Notes: generated from the sequence alone by a model not told the origin. Positions 9,997-19,238 are shown, numbered from the stretch's first letter. The stretch: 64,000 nucleotides of DNA from Saccharomonospora glauca K62 (GCF_000243395.2 NZ_CM001484.1:1475568-1539567); one strand, 5' to 3'. A program made the numbers and translations.

Positions 9997-11115
9997 ATGC
10001 CGGTCTCCGACGTCGCAACGACTCACCTGGAATTCACCCTCGCCCTGCACAAGGCCCTGACCGCGCCCGGTGTCAACGCCTGTTTCTCGCCGTACTCGGT
10101 GGCCAGCGCGCTCGCCCTGGTGACACGTGCCGCCAGGGAGGAGACCGCCGCGGAACCCGCCGCGCTGCTGGCGAGCTCCGTCGATCGCGTCGACGGGGTC
10201 GTCGAGTGGCTGGGCGAGGCCGCCGCGCTCGACGCCCCGCACAGCGGTGAGGACACGCCGTCGCTGGCCGTGTCCACCACGTTGTGGGTGTGGAACGAGC
10301 TGCCGATCAAGTCCGGGTTCACCGACGCCCTCGCCGCCTGGCCCGCCGGAGCCGTGCGGGAGGCCCCCTTCGTGAAGGACCCGGAGGGAGCGCGCACCGA
10401 GATCAACGCCGACGTCGCCCGCACGACGCACGACCTCATCCCGGAGCTGTTGCCGCGGGGGACGATCGTCGAGGACACGGTCGCGAGCCTCGTCAGCGCC
10501 CTGTACCTGAAAGCCGGATGGGTGTCGGCGTTCCGGAGGTCCGACACCGCCGAGGATGACTTCCACACGCCGTCCGGTACCGTGCGGGTGCCGATGATGC
10601 GGGGGACGAAGCGCCTCGGCTACGCCGCCGTGGACGGGTGGCAACTCGTGGACCTGCCCGCCGTCGGCGGGGTCACCGCCTCCGTGCTGCTCCCGGACCG
10701 TCCGCTGGAGGAGGCGGAGCCCGAGCTGGACGCCGCCGCCGTGACGGCTCTGCTCGACGCGCGTCGCGAGGCGATGGTGCGCCTGCGGCTTCCCCGGTTG
10801 ACGGTGGACGTCCGCTGTGCCCTGCGGGAGGCACTGGGCACGCTGGGCGTGCGGCGGATGTTCGACGCGGACGCGGACTTCGGTGAACTCACCGACGACC
10901 CCCGGCTCACCGTGACGGACGTGATCCACCAGTCGGTGTTGCGGCTCGACGAGGACGGGCTGGAGGGAGCGGCGGCGACCGCCGCCCTGTTCGGGATCGT
11001 GTCGGCCCCCGCGGGGGAGCCGGTCACGGTGACGGTGGACCGGCCCTTCCTGCTTCTCGTGCGACACCGTGCCACCGGCGCGCTCTACTTCCTGGCGAGG
11101 GTCGTCCGGCCGTGA
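9997..11115 (+). CDS. Serpin-family protease inhibitor
   Basis: This ~372-residue protein uses the ATG at 9997; an in-frame ATG at 9967 overlapping dgt is an alternative with a GGGA nearby. It shows the serpin fold signatures: NACFSPYSVASALALV near the N-terminus, the breach/shutter region VSALYLKAGW, and the C-terminal block with the hinge DEDGLEGAAATAALFG followed by the reactive loop and VDRPFLLLVRHRATGALYFLARV. The small alanines of the hinge suggest an inhibitory, not ornamental, serpin. No signal peptide is seen, so it is likely intracellular, perhaps guarding against proteases. Its stop overlaps the next gene's GTG. Confidence 0.88.
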   Translation: MPVSDVATTHLEFTLALHKALTAPGVNACFSPYSVASALALVTRAAREETAAEPAALLASSVDRVDGVVEWLGEAAALDAPHSGEDTPSLAVSTTLWVWNELPIKSGFTDALAAWPAGAVREAPFVKDPEGARTEINADVARTTHDLIPELLPRGTIVEDTVASLVSALYLKAGWVSAFRRSDTAEDDFHTPSGTVRVPMMRGTKRLGYAAVDGWQLVDLPAVGGVTASVLLPDRPLEEAEPELDAAAVTALLDARREAMVRLRLPRLTVDVRCALREALGTLGVRRMFDADADFGELTDDPRLTVTDVIHQSVLRLDEDGLEGAAATAALFGIVSAPAGEPVTVTVDRPFLLLVRHRATGALYFLARVVRP

Positions 11116-12944
11116 GCGCACCGACTCGGACGCCCGTCCGAGCGGAGCAGCCGGTTCCGGCCCCGCCGCGCGTGCGGGTTCCGTGGCCGTTGCTGGCGGA
11201 CGCGGCAATCATGGCGTTCTTCGTCCTGGCGGCCTTCCTGCTCTACCGTCCACTGTGGGAGAACCTGTCGAACGGTTACCTGCAACACAGTGGACAGGAC
11301 CAGAACATGTGGGAGTGGTTCTTCGCGGTCACCGCCCACTCCGTACTGAACTTCGAGAACCCGCTGTTCTCCGAGCTGCAAAACCATCCCCACGGCGTGA
11401 ACCTCATGGCCAACACGGTCATGTTCGGCGTCGGCATCCCGTTGACGCCGGTCACCGTACTCTTCGGACCCACGGTGACGTGGGCGATCGCGCTCACCGG
11501 GGGGCTCGCGGGGACGGCCGTCGCGTGGTACTGGGTGCTGTCACGCCATCTGGTGAGCACCCGTGCGGGCGCGGCCGTGGGCGCGGCGTTCGCCGCGTTC
11601 GCGCCCCCGATCATCTCCCACGCCAACGCGCACCCGAACTTCGTGGCGTTGTTCGTGCTGCCGTTCATTGTGCTGTGGCTGCTCAAACTCACGCGCGGAG
11701 AACGGGTGGTCCGAAACGGCGTGATCCTCGGGCTGCTCGTGGCCTATCAGATCATGCTGGGCGAAGAGCCCCTGCTCATCGCCGCCACCACGCTGCTCGT
11801 GTTCGCCCTCGCCTACACCGTGATGCGGCCCGAGCGGGCGTTGTCGATGGCGCGGCCCCTGGGCAAGGGCGTCGCCGTGGGTGCGGTGGTGACGCTGGCC
11901 CTGGTGGCGGTGCCGCTGTGGTGGCAGTTCTTCGGCCCGCAGAGCTATCCCGGCATCGAACACGGGTTGCGGGGCAACGACCTGGCCGCCTTCACCGCGT
12001 TCGCCACCGACTCCCTGGCCGGCACCGACGAGAGCGCGGTGGGCCTGTCGCTGAACCGCACCGAGGAAAACGCGTTCTTCGGCTGGCCGCTCGTGGTGCT
12101 GCTGCTGGGGATCACGGTGGCGCTGTGGCGCGACGTGGTCTCGCGCGCGCTCGCGGTGACGATGCTCGTCATGGCCTGGCTGTCCACGGGCGCGCTGCTG
12201 ATCGTCAACGGCGAGGGCACGTCGATTCCCGGCCCGTGGATCTTGCTGTTCGACGTGCCGCTGTTCGACTCCGTGCTGGAGTCGCGCTTCGCGCTCGGCT
12301 GCGTGCCCGTCATCGGCATCCTGCTGGCCAGGGCCACCGAGAAGGTGCTGCGGCTGCGGGTGCGCCCCGACTGGCGTTACACGGCGATCATCGCGTGGTG
12401 CAGCATGCTCGTCCTCGCGTTGCTGCCCATCGCGCCCACGGAACTGAAGGTCGCCGCGCGCGGGGAGACGCCGACGTTCTTCACGAGCGGGGAGTGGCGC
12501 CGGTACGTGGACGACGGCTCCGTCGTCGTGGTGCCGCTGCCGAACCCCGCCGACGCCGACGCCCTGCACTGGCAGGTGGAGTCCGGGTTGCAGTTCCCGC
12601 TGGCCGGGGGCTACTTCGTCGGCCCCGACGACAGGGGACACGGCCGGTACGGGCCGGACTACCGGCCCACCACGGCCCTGCTCGCCGAGGTGCACGACAG
12701 CGGTCGGGTGCCCGAGATCACCGTCGTCGACCGCGACAACATGGTCGACGACCTGCGGTACTGGCGGGCGGACGTCGTGGTGCTGCCGATCGGCGACTCG
12801 CCGCACCAGGTGCAGTTGCGGGAGACGCTCGAAGCGCTCCTGGGGCGGTCGGGTGAGGTGAACCGGGACGTGTGGGTGTGGGACGTGCGCGGGCTCACCG
12901 CCGACGCTGTCACGTCCGAGGGAGCCGCCTCGTCCTCACGGTGA
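11112..12944 (+). CDS. Multi-pass membrane protein, GT-C glycosyltransferase-like
   Basis: This 610-residue protein has about 10 to 11 membrane spans in its first 440 residues and a soluble extracytoplasmic C-terminal domain. The loop after the first span contains GQDQNMWEWFF and the pattern ENPLFSELQNHPHGVNLMANT, like the acidic-motif first loops of polyprenyl-phosphate-dependent GT-C enzymes. A glycosyl transfer role at the outer membrane face is inferred from topology, not shown. It is coupled to the serpin by a GTGA overlap. Confidence 0.6.
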   Translation: MSAPTRTPVRAEQPVPAPPRVRVPWPLLADAAIMAFFVLAAFLLYRPLWENLSNGYLQHSGQDQNMWEWFFAVTAHSVLNFENPLFSELQNHPHGVNLMANTVMFGVGIPLTPVTVLFGPTVTWAIALTGGLAGTAVAWYWVLSRHLVSTRAGAAVGAAFAAFAPPIISHANAHPNFVALFVLPFIVLWLLKLTRGERVVRNGVILGLLVAYQIMLGEEPLLIAATTLLVFALAYTVMRPERALSMARPLGKGVAVGAVVTLALVAVPLWWQFFGPQSYPGIEHGLRGNDLAAFTAFATDSLAGTDESAVGLSLNRTEENAFFGWPLVVLLLGITVALWRDVVSRALAVTMLVMAWLSTGALLIVNGEGTSIPGPWILLFDVPLFDSVLESRFALGCVPVIGILLARATEKVLRLRVRPDWRYTAIIAWCSMLVLALLPIAPTELKVAARGETPTFFTSGEWRRYVDDGSVVVVPLPNPADADALHWQVESGLQFPLAGGYFVGPDDRGHGRYGPDYRPTTALLAEVHDSGRVPEITVVDRDNMVDDLRYWRADVVVLPIGDSPHQVQLRETLEALLGRSGEVNRDVWVWDVRGLTADAVTSEGAASSSR

Positions 12945-12973
12945 CGGATTCCCGACGAGGAGGAGGCAGGCTC

Positions 12974-13573
12974 ATGCCCCGCATTCCCGGTGTTCCCACG
13001 GCCCGTGCGTCCCGGCTGGCGCGACTGGTGTACCGGATCGCGCTCCGCCGCTACGGCGCCGTACCCGAACCGATCACCGTCGCCGCACACCACCCCCGGA
13101 TGCTCCTGGCGTCCGGAATACACGAGCAGCTCGTCGAGCGAGCCACGCGGGTCCTGCCCGACAACGTCGCCCAACTGGCCGTGTACCGCAGCGCGGTGCG
13201 CCTGAACTGCTCGTGGTGCGTCGACTTCGGGACCATGCTGCAAAAGCACGCGGGCCTGGACATCGAGCGGCTTGAGCACATCGACGACTACGCCGATTCC
13301 CCGCTGTTCACCCGGCAGGAGCGACTGGCCCTGGCCTACGCCGACGCGATGACCGACACCCCGGTGCGCGTCACCGACGAGCAGGTCGCGGAGCTGGAGC
13401 GGGAGTTCGGGCGCGACGGGGTGGTCGAGCTGACCTACCTCGTGGCCCTGGAGAACTCCCGAGGTCGGATGAACAGTGCCCTGGGCATCACCGACCAGGG
13501 GTTTGCCTCCGGTGACGCCTGCCGGATTCCCGTGCCCGCCGACCGGCGGGACGTCACCGAGGTATCCGCGTGA
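12974..13573 (+). CDS. Carboxymuconolactone decarboxylase / AhpD-like protein
   Basis: This 199-residue protein uses the ATG at 12974 after a GGAGGAGG site. It has the AhpD-like all-helical core with the redox motif NCSWCVDFG (CxxC) and a following conserved helix (HIDDYADSPLFTRQERLALAYADAMT). The family reduces peroxidase partners or acts as an oxidoreductase. Its last 20 bases overlap, tail to tail, with the SigJ-like sigma factor gene; AhpD-like proteins often pair with such sigma factors, so a functional link is plausible. Confidence 0.85.
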   Translation: MPRIPGVPTARASRLARLVYRIALRRYGAVPEPITVAAHHPRMLLASGIHEQLVERATRVLPDNVAQLAVYRSAVRLNCSWCVDFGTMLQKHAGLDIERLEHIDDYADSPLFTRQERLALAYADAMTDTPVRVTDEQVAELEREFGRDGVVELTYLVALENSRGRMNSALGITDQGFASGDACRIPVPADRRDVTEVSA

Positions 13574-14489
13574 GTTTGTCGGGATTGGCGATGTCGTAGA
13601 TCGCCGCGATCCGGCCGTCGCGCACGACCATCGTGTGCACGTGCTCGTCGAGGTCGCGGTAGCGGCCCTCGCCGGGCTCGGCCGGGACGTGGAAGCCCGG
13701 ATCGCCGTTGACCAGCACCGGCCTACCGGCCGTGAGTGCCCCCGGCCGGTAGGTGGTGATCACTCCCAGCAGGAAGCGGGCGGTCTTGTCGGCGCCCACG
13801 ATGGTCCGCAAGGCCGTCCGCGCCTTGCCGTCGGAGTCGCCGACGAACCGAACGTCGGGGGCGAGGATCTCCGCCACGGCGCGCACGTCTCCGGAGTTCA
13901 CCGCGGCCAGGAATCGCTCGATCACCTGCCACTGGTGTTCCGGGCTCTCCCTCGGGGGCGGCTCGGCGGCGGCCACGGCCTTGCGGCCCCGTGACGCGTG
14001 TTGCCGGGCCGCGGTCACGGAGCAGCCCAGGATGTCGGCGATCTCGTCGAAGGGGACGTCGAAGGCGTCGTGCAACACGAACGCCACCCGCTGCTGGGGA
14101 GTGAGCGTGTCCAGCACCACCATGGCCGCCATGCGCACGGCGTCGTCCCGCACCACGACGTCGAGCGGGTCGTCCGGTTGTGCCCCGCCCAGCGGGGTCA
14201 CGATCGGTTCGGGCAGCCACTGACCGACGTAGCGTTCCCGGCGCGCCACCGCGGAACGCAGCCGGTCCAGGCACACCCGCCCCACCACCGTGGTGCTCCA
14301 GGCACGCAGGTCGCGGATCGCCGCGCGCTCGCTGTCCGGAAGACTCGCCCACCGCAGCCACGCTTCCTGCACGGCGTCCTCGGCGTCGGCCAGCGAGCCG
14401 GTGAGCCGGTATCCCACCGCCAGCAGAGGGGCGCGAAGGGCGAAGAACTCGTCGGCGTTGTTGCTGTCGTCGGCGCGTTCGGTCCCCAT
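13554..14489 (-). CDS. sigJ: ECF sigma factor, SigJ-like with SnoaL domain
   Basis: This 311-residue protein starts at the ATG at 14489. Residues about 10-75 are sigma region 2 (DEFFALRAPLLAVGYRLTGSLADAEDAVQEAWLRW), about 115-170 are region 4 (LTPQQRVAFVLHDAFDVPFDEIADILGC), and the rest is a SnoaL/NTF2-like domain (ERFLAAVNSGDVRAVAEILAPDV). This is the ECF41/SigJ architecture, in which the C-terminal domain controls activity without a separate anti-sigma factor. ECF41 genes typically adjoin carboxymuconolactone decarboxylase-like genes, as here. A frame open upstream to 16562 is antisense to dnaG and not real. Confidence 0.9.
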   Translation of the reverse strand: MGTERADDSNNADEFFALRAPLLAVGYRLTGSLADAEDAVQEAWLRWASLPDSERAAIRDLRAWSTTVVGRVCLDRLRSAVARRERYVGQWLPEPIVTPLGGAQPDDPLDVVVRDDAVRMAAMVVLDTLTPQQRVAFVLHDAFDVPFDEIADILGCSVTAARQHASRGRKAVAAAEPPPRESPEHQWQVIERFLAAVNSGDVRAVAEILAPDVRFVGDSDGKARTALRTIVGADKTARFLLGVITTYRPGALTAGRPVLVNGDPGFHVPAEPGEGRYRDLDEHVHTMVVRDGRIAAIYDIANPDKLTRIPR

Positions 14490-14546
14490 TGCCCAAGTAT
14501 GGGCCGGGGAGAATCCTCGTGACGGCCGGTGTTCTACAGTGGGGCG

Positions 14547-16457
14547 GTGGCGGGACGGATCCGGGAAAGCGACATCGCGCAGGTGCGGGAGCGCAATCGG
14601 ATCGACGAGGTCGTCGGTGAGTACGTGGCTCTGCGCAGGGCGGGCGGTGGCGCGTTCAAGGGGTTGTGCCCCTTTCACGAGGAGAAGACACCCTCGTTCA
14701 ACGTGCGTCCCACCCACGGCACCTTTCACTGCTTCGGCTGCGGTGAGGGCGGCGACGTCATCAAGTTCGTCATGCAGATCGAACACCTCGGGTTCGTCGA
14801 GGCCGTCGAGCGACTCGCCGACCGCATCGGCCTGCGGCTGACCTACGAGGGCGGCGGCACCTCCGTCCGTCGTGACCGGGGGACGCGACTGCGGCTGGTG
14901 GAGGCGCACAAGGCCGCGCAGGCCTTCTACGCCGAGCAGCTGACCACTCCCGAGGCGGAGGCGGCCCGGAAGTTCCTCACCGAGCGGGGTTTCGACCAGG
15001 CGGCCTGGACGAAGTTCGGCTGCGGGTTCGCCCCCGGCGGCTGGGACCGGTTGACCAAACACCTGCTCCGCAGCGGTTTCGAGCTCTCCGAGCTCTACAA
15101 AGCACAGTTGTCGAAAGAGGGCAGACGCGGCCCCATCGACCGCTTCCACCGCAGGCTCGTGTGGCCGATCAAAGACCGCGGCGGCGACATCGTCGGGTTC
15201 GGCGCGCGGAGGTTGTTCGACGACGACCCGATCCAGGCCAAGTACCTCAACACCAGCGAGAGCCCGATCTACAAGAAGTCGCAGGTGCTCTTCGGGCTCG
15301 ACCTGGCCAAGCGGGAGATCGCCCGGCGGCACCAGGTGGTGGTCGTCGAGGGATACACCGACGTGATGGCCATGCACGAGGCCGGGGTGCCCACGGCGGT
15401 GGCGTCGTCGGGCACGGCGTTCGGTGAGGAGCACATGCGGGTGCTCCGGCAGATCATGATGGACGACGACACCTTCCGCGGTGAGGTGATCTTCACCTTC
15501 GACGGTGACGAGGCGGGCCAGAAGGCCGCCCTCAAGGCGTTCGAGGGCGACCAGACGTTCGCCGGTCAGACCTACATCGCCGTGGCCCCCGACGGGATGG
15601 ACCCGTGCGAGCTGCGGCTGGCCAAGGGCGACGCCGCCGTGCGCGATCTCGTGGCTCGCCGCATCCCGCTGTTCGAGTTCGCCATCCGCAGCCTGCTCTC
15701 CGAGTACGACCTCGACTCGGTGGACGGCCAGGTGGCGGCCCTGCAACGCACCGTGCCGTTGGTGGCGCAGATCAAGGACCGCGCCAAGCGCGACGGCTAC
15801 GCCGCCAAGCTCGCGTGGTGGGTCGGCTGGCAGGACGAGGCCATGGTCGTGCGGCGCGTGCGCGAGACCGCCGGTGCGGCGGGACGCGGCAACGGCACTC
15901 GTCGCGCGGCACGGAGTGGCGCCGCGCGGAACGGCACGAACGGCGGGGGACGTCCCGCGCGGCTCGAACGCCCCGACCCCCGCGACCCCGATCTGCGTGC
16001 CCAGCGGGAGGCGTTGAAGGCCGCGCTGCAGGAGCCCGCGCTGGCCGGGCCGGAGTACGACGCGTTGCCCGAGGACGCGTTCGTCCACCCCGCCTACGTC
16101 GGCGTGCACCGCGCGATCGTGAAGGCGGGGGGCGCGAGCAGCGGGCTCACCGGACCGGCGTTGATCGAGGCCGCCGCCGAGCACGCCGAGGACCCCACCG
16201 TGGTGTCTTTGCTGTCGGAACTCGCGGTGGAACCGTTGCGCTCCAAGGCCGAGCCCGACGTGCGGTACGTGTCGAGCGTGCTCGCCGCCGTGCAGGAGAA
16301 CCTCGTCGGCAGGCAGATCGGCGAACTCAAGTCGCGGCTGCAGCGGTTGTCGCCGGTGGACGCGGCCGAGGAATACCGCGCGCTCTTCGGCGACCTCGTG
16401 GCGCTGGAGCAGTACCGCAAGGCCCTGCGGGAGCAGGCGATGGGTGGATGGGACTGA
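14547..16457 (+). CDS. dnaG: DNA primase
   Basis: This 636-residue primase makes RNA primers for replication. The GTG at 14547 gives the family's usual start (AGRIRESDIAQVRERNRIDEVV). The N-terminal zinc ribbon uses Cys41, His44, Cys62 and Cys65 (CPFH...CFGC). The Toprim core has Glu268 in EGYTDVM and the DGDEAG motif from Asp319. A Gly/Arg/Asn-rich linker (about residues 450-485) precedes the C-terminal helicase-binding domain. It is divergent from the sigJ-like gene with only about 57 bases between the starts. Confidence 0.97.
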   Translation: MAGRIRESDIAQVRERNRIDEVVGEYVALRRAGGGAFKGLCPFHEEKTPSFNVRPTHGTFHCFGCGEGGDVIKFVMQIEHLGFVEAVERLADRIGLRLTYEGGGTSVRRDRGTRLRLVEAHKAAQAFYAEQLTTPEAEAARKFLTERGFDQAAWTKFGCGFAPGGWDRLTKHLLRSGFELSELYKAQLSKEGRRGPIDRFHRRLVWPIKDRGGDIVGFGARRLFDDDPIQAKYLNTSESPIYKKSQVLFGLDLAKREIARRHQVVVVEGYTDVMAMHEAGVPTAVASSGTAFGEEHMRVLRQIMMDDDTFRGEVIFTFDGDEAGQKAALKAFEGDQTFAGQTYIAVAPDGMDPCELRLAKGDAAVRDLVARRIPLFEFAIRSLLSEYDLDSVDGQVAALQRTVPLVAQIKDRAKRDGYAAKLAWWVGWQDEAMVVRRVRETAGAAGRGNGTRRAARSGAARNGTNGGGRPARLERPDPRDPDLRAQREALKAALQEPALAGPEYDALPEDAFVHPAYVGVHRAIVKAGGASSGLTGPALIEAAAEHAEDPTVVSLLSELAVEPLRSKAEPDVRYVSSVLAAVQENLVGRQIGELKSRLQRLSPVDAAEEYRALFGDLVALEQYRKALREQAMGGWD

Positions 16458-16461
16458 TCGC

Positions 16462-16992
16462 GTGAGCGTGTGGCGCAGGATCTTCGGACCGGCCGTCCCC
16501 GACGAGATCAGGGAACGGCTCGCCGCGGACGAACACGTGCTCGCCGCCGCGGCCACCGGCACCGGCGGTCACGTCGCCGTCTCCGCGCTCGGCCTGTGGG
16601 TGCCCGACGGCGAGGGCGCTCGCCGCATCGGCTGGGATCTGATCAGCAAGGCCCAGTGGGGCGGTGACGTGTTGACCGTCACCGAGGCCGAGGTGGCCGA
16701 CCGGGCGGGGGAGGCGCTGGTGCTGCGGGACCTGCCGCCCGTGCGGCACGTCCTGCCGAAGCCGGGAAAGATCCCCTACCTGGTGCGGCAGCGGGTCGAA
16801 AGCTCCATCCGGTCGCGCTACCGCAAGGAGCTGCCCGGAGGCGGCGCGTGGTTCGTGGTGCGCAAGCTTCCGGGCACCGACGGCGCGGTGCTGCAGGTGC
16901 GCCCCGACCCCGGCACCGACCCCGAGGTCGTGCGCGGTATCGCCGAGGAAGCGGCGGCGAAACTCGCCAACGGCGGCGGCGAGCGGGCCTGA
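16462..16992 (+). CDS. Conserved hypothetical protein downstream of dnaG
   Basis: This 176-residue protein uses the GTG at 16462, 4 bp after the dnaG stop, so it is probably in the primase operon. It has no signal peptide or membrane span. The sequence alternates beta-strand patterns (HVAVSALGLWVPDGEGARRIGWDLIS) with a basic patch (VESSIRSRYRKELPG), reminiscent of a small PH-like or barrel fold. No family was recognised with certainty. Confidence 0.7.
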   Translation: MSVWRRIFGPAVPDEIRERLAADEHVLAAAATGTGGHVAVSALGLWVPDGEGARRIGWDLISKAQWGGDVLTVTEAEVADRAGEALVLRDLPPVRHVLPKPGKIPYLVRQRVESSIRSRYRKELPGGGAWFVVRKLPGTDGAVLQVRPDPGTDPEVVRGIAEEAAAKLANGGGERA

Positions 16993-17083
16993 TCGAACTC
17001 GCGGGGCGGTCGCGCCGCCACGGGACCGCGAGGAAGCAGTACGGTCGTATCCGCAGCAGTCGGGGAGGACGAGGAGGCCGGCC

Positions 17084-17851
17084 GTGTGGGACCCGCGCGC
17101 GTACTTGGACTACGGCGAGCTTCGCGCCCGGCCGTTTCGTGAGCTGGTCGCCCGTGTCGGCGCCGAGCGGCCCCGCCGGGTCGTGGACGCCGGGTGCGGG
17201 CCGGGCACGCTCACCGTCGAGCTCGCCGATCGCTGGCCCGAGGCGACGTTGGAGGCGTTCGACAATTCACCGGAGATGGTGGCCGCGGCGCGGGAACGCG
17301 GCGTGGACGCGCGCCTGGTCGACGTGACCGACTGGCGGTCCGCACCCGACACCGACGTGGTCGTCAGCAACGCGGTGCTGCAGTGGGTGCCGGGGCACGA
17401 GGAGCTGTTGCGTCGTTGGGTGGCCGAGCTTCCGCCCGGCGCGTGGTTGGCGGTGCAGGTGCCCGGCAACATGGACGCGCCGGCCCATCGCCTCGTGCGA
17501 CACCTGGCGGCGAGCGAGGCGTGGGCCGACCGGTTGCGCACCGTGCGGCTGCTCGGCGCCGACGCCGTGTACGAGCCGCTGGACTACGCGGAACTGCTCG
17601 CCGACCTCGGCTGCGCGGTGGATGTCTGGGAGACCACCTACGTGCAGCGGTTGACGGGTGAAAACGCCGTACTGGAGTGGGTGACGGGCACGGCCCTGCG
17701 GCCGATCGCCGCCGCGCTCGCTCCCGCCGAGTGGCGGGAGTTCCGCCGTGACCTGGCGCCGCTGCTCGACGAGGCCTACCCGCCCCGCGCCGACGGGACG
17801 ACGTGGTTCCCCTTCCGGAGGATCTTCGTGGTGGCGCGCACCCCCGCCTGA
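17084..17851 (+). CDS. tam: Trans-aconitate 2-methyltransferase-like SAM methyltransferase
   Basis: This 255-residue class I methyltransferase uses the GTG at 17084. The N-terminal WDPRAYLDYG and the SAM-binding glycine loop VVDAGCGPGTLT are followed by the acidic end of strand 2 (EAFDNSPEMV) and the motif VVSNAVLQWVPGHEELLRRW. This combination is typical of Tam, which methylates trans-aconitate to relieve aconitase inhibition. Substrate identity is from family resemblance only. Confidence 0.82.
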   Translation: MWDPRAYLDYGELRARPFRELVARVGAERPRRVVDAGCGPGTLTVELADRWPEATLEAFDNSPEMVAAARERGVDARLVDVTDWRSAPDTDVVVSNAVLQWVPGHEELLRRWVAELPPGAWLAVQVPGNMDAPAHRLVRHLAASEAWADRLRTVRLLGADAVYEPLDYAELLADLGCAVDVWETTYVQRLTGENAVLEWVTGTALRPIAAALAPAEWREFRRDLAPLLDEAYPPRADGTTWFPFRRIFVVARTPA

Positions 17852-17861
17852 GGGAACGAGT

Positions 17862-18113
17862 TCAGGCGCCGCGGTGAGGCTTGGAGGCGGCGTAGCCGTC
17901 GTGGCCGTGCGCCACGCCGTGCCGCCGATGGGTGAACGGCAACCACTCGTCGACCTTCTCGCCCAGCTTCGCGCGGGCGACACCGGCGGCGCCCTGCACC
18001 GCGGGGTGGTCGATCAGCTTGCGGTAGGTGCGCACGATCTGCTCGTATCGGGCGCGCCCGGCGCGGGCCCCGAGGATGTAACCCGCTGCGGCGCCCACCA
18101 GGAACATCTTCAT
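17862..18113 (-). CDS. YtxH-like small membrane protein
   Basis: This 83-residue protein starts with MKMFLVGAAAGYILGARAG, a glycine-rich single membrane span followed by the AGRARYEQI pattern common to actinobacterial YtxH-domain proteins. The rest is a basic, helical cytoplasmic tail. A GAGGAGG site lies before the ATG at 18113. Family members are linked to envelope stress in Firmicutes; the role here is unknown. It is convergent with the methyltransferase gene. Confidence 0.72.
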   Translation of the reverse strand: MKMFLVGAAAGYILGARAGRARYEQIVRTYRKLIDHPAVQGAAGVARAKLGEKVDEWLPFTHRRHGVAHGHDGYAASKPHRGA

Positions 18114-18269
18114 CGCGGCCTCCTCGTCGGCGGATCAGGTTCTCACCATTGTCCCGCAGCGGCCCCCACCGTGCCGCGCGGTCGAAGAGGGGGGGTGGTG
18201 TGAAGGGCCGATTCGGGGTGCGCTACAGTATTCAGCGTCAGGCCGGAGCGATCCGGTCGGGCAAGACGG

Positions 18270-18342
<73 letters not shown>

Positions 18343-18347
18343 CAAAC

Positions 18348-18374
18348 GCCCAGGTCGCGGACCTGGGCTTTTTT
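18348..18374 (+). terminator. Rho-independent terminator after tRNA-Asn
   Basis: GCCCAGGTC (18348-18356) and GACCTGGGC (18360-18368) form a perfect 9-bp stem with a 3-base loop, followed by six Ts. It is the only classic stem-plus-T-run terminator seen in the window. Confidence 0.95.
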
Positions 18375-18532
18375 GTTGCTCGTCCGAAGACTCGGACAAC
18401 ATCACGAAAATTCCGCAAAGATGAATGGGCACCGTCAGCGCTCCCGAGCGGGCCGAATCCCCTCCGGAGCTGCGATGCGGCCCCGGTTGGCCCGTAGCGG
18501 GCTCGCGCCGTCCGGGCGCTGTCGGTCGGCGC

Positions 18533-19033
18533 TCACCGTCCCTTCCGGAGAATCTGCGTAATCCTGCCGGGTGTGGTGTTCGCCACTTTGGCGATGTCCG
18601 GCTTCCTGTGCCTTGCCTCGTCCGCTCCGCGGACCGCCTTCCGCCAGCGCCGCACTGCCTGCCGATATTCCCGAAGCGCTCTGAGCTTGGCGCGAGATGC
18701 CCGCTTCAATTCATCCAACGCTACGGACGACACACCCACTGGCGGGCGCTCATACGGGGGAGTGGCGAACGCGGACGTGACCTCTCTTTCGACGAGGTCG
18801 GTCATGATGCCGCCGTCCTTCGAGATCGCGGCTCCTCTTCGCAGCAGAAGCAGCCCGATCGCCCGGAACACGGGGTCGAGGGCGGTCATCCCCGCGGCCT
18901 TTTGCCGGTACAGCGGTTTTGTCTCCGAAGCGATGGCCTGCTCCAGCCGGGTGAGAGCCGCTTCCGGGTCGATGTGGGCGGGAAGTTGGTCACTCATCAC
19001 CTCGGAGTGGGGAAACCGCAGCACTTCACTCAT
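18533..19033 (-). CDS. Unknown protein with a C-terminal helix-turn-helix-like segment
   Basis: The ATG at 19033 is preceded by a GGAGG seven bases away and gives 166 residues. An N-terminal hydrophilic part is followed by a hydrophobic helix (DPVFRAIGLLLLRRG), then a basic helical region (DELKRASRAKLRALREYRQAVRRWRKAV), then KPDIAKVANTTPGRITQILRKGR, which reads like a helix-turn-helix. A DNA-binding role is possible. It is the last and largest of a set of tiny, overlapping reverse-strand genes next to tRNA-Asn. An open frame continues upstream to 19261, but the ribosome site favours this start. Confidence 0.6.
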   Translation of the reverse strand: MSEVLRFPHSEVMSDQLPAHIDPEAALTRLEQAIASETKPLYRQKAAGMTALDPVFRAIGLLLLRRGAAISKDGGIMTDLVEREVTSAFATPPYERPPVGVSSVALDELKRASRAKLRALREYRQAVRRWRKAVRGADEARHRKPDIAKVANTTPGRITQILRKGR

Positions 19034-19216
19034 CGGGCGACCTCCAGCCGGTGTCTGCCACCATGTCCCTTCCACCGCGCTAGAGCGGCACGGACACGCA
19101 GCAGGTAGGAGAGGCAGTCGCATTCGGTCGGTCGCACGCCGGCGGCGCGGAGTTCCGCGCACGGTGTCGTTTCCGGTGGGCCGGGCAGGCACGGCGGGCA
19201 GCACGTCGGTGTTCAT
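19034..19216 (-). pseudogene. Small cysteine-containing ORF, possibly frameshifted
   Basis: Two reverse frames look coding in turn. From the ATG at 19216, with a GGAG seven bases upstream, the frame reads MNTDVLPAVPARPTGNDTV. Another frame reads PCAELRAAGVRPTECDCL and then SYLLRVRAALARWKG, and stops at a TGA that overlaps the next gene's ATG. That second frame has no ATG or good GTG at its head, being preceded by two TGA codons. A single base shift near the DTV/PCAEL junction would join them into one ~60-residue protein coupled to its neighbour. The frameshift is inference; a short coupled ORF from an internal GTG is the alternative. Confidence 0.35.
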
Positions 19217-19238
19217 CAGGTCTCCGGGGCCACGGAAT

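Noticed and set aside
14490-16562. An open reverse frame that would extend the sigma factor to about 1000 residues
   Set aside because: It is antisense to dnaG, whose product is fully conserved; the extra sequence is Arg/His/Pro-rich shadow translation. The sigma factor has a sensible start at 14489.
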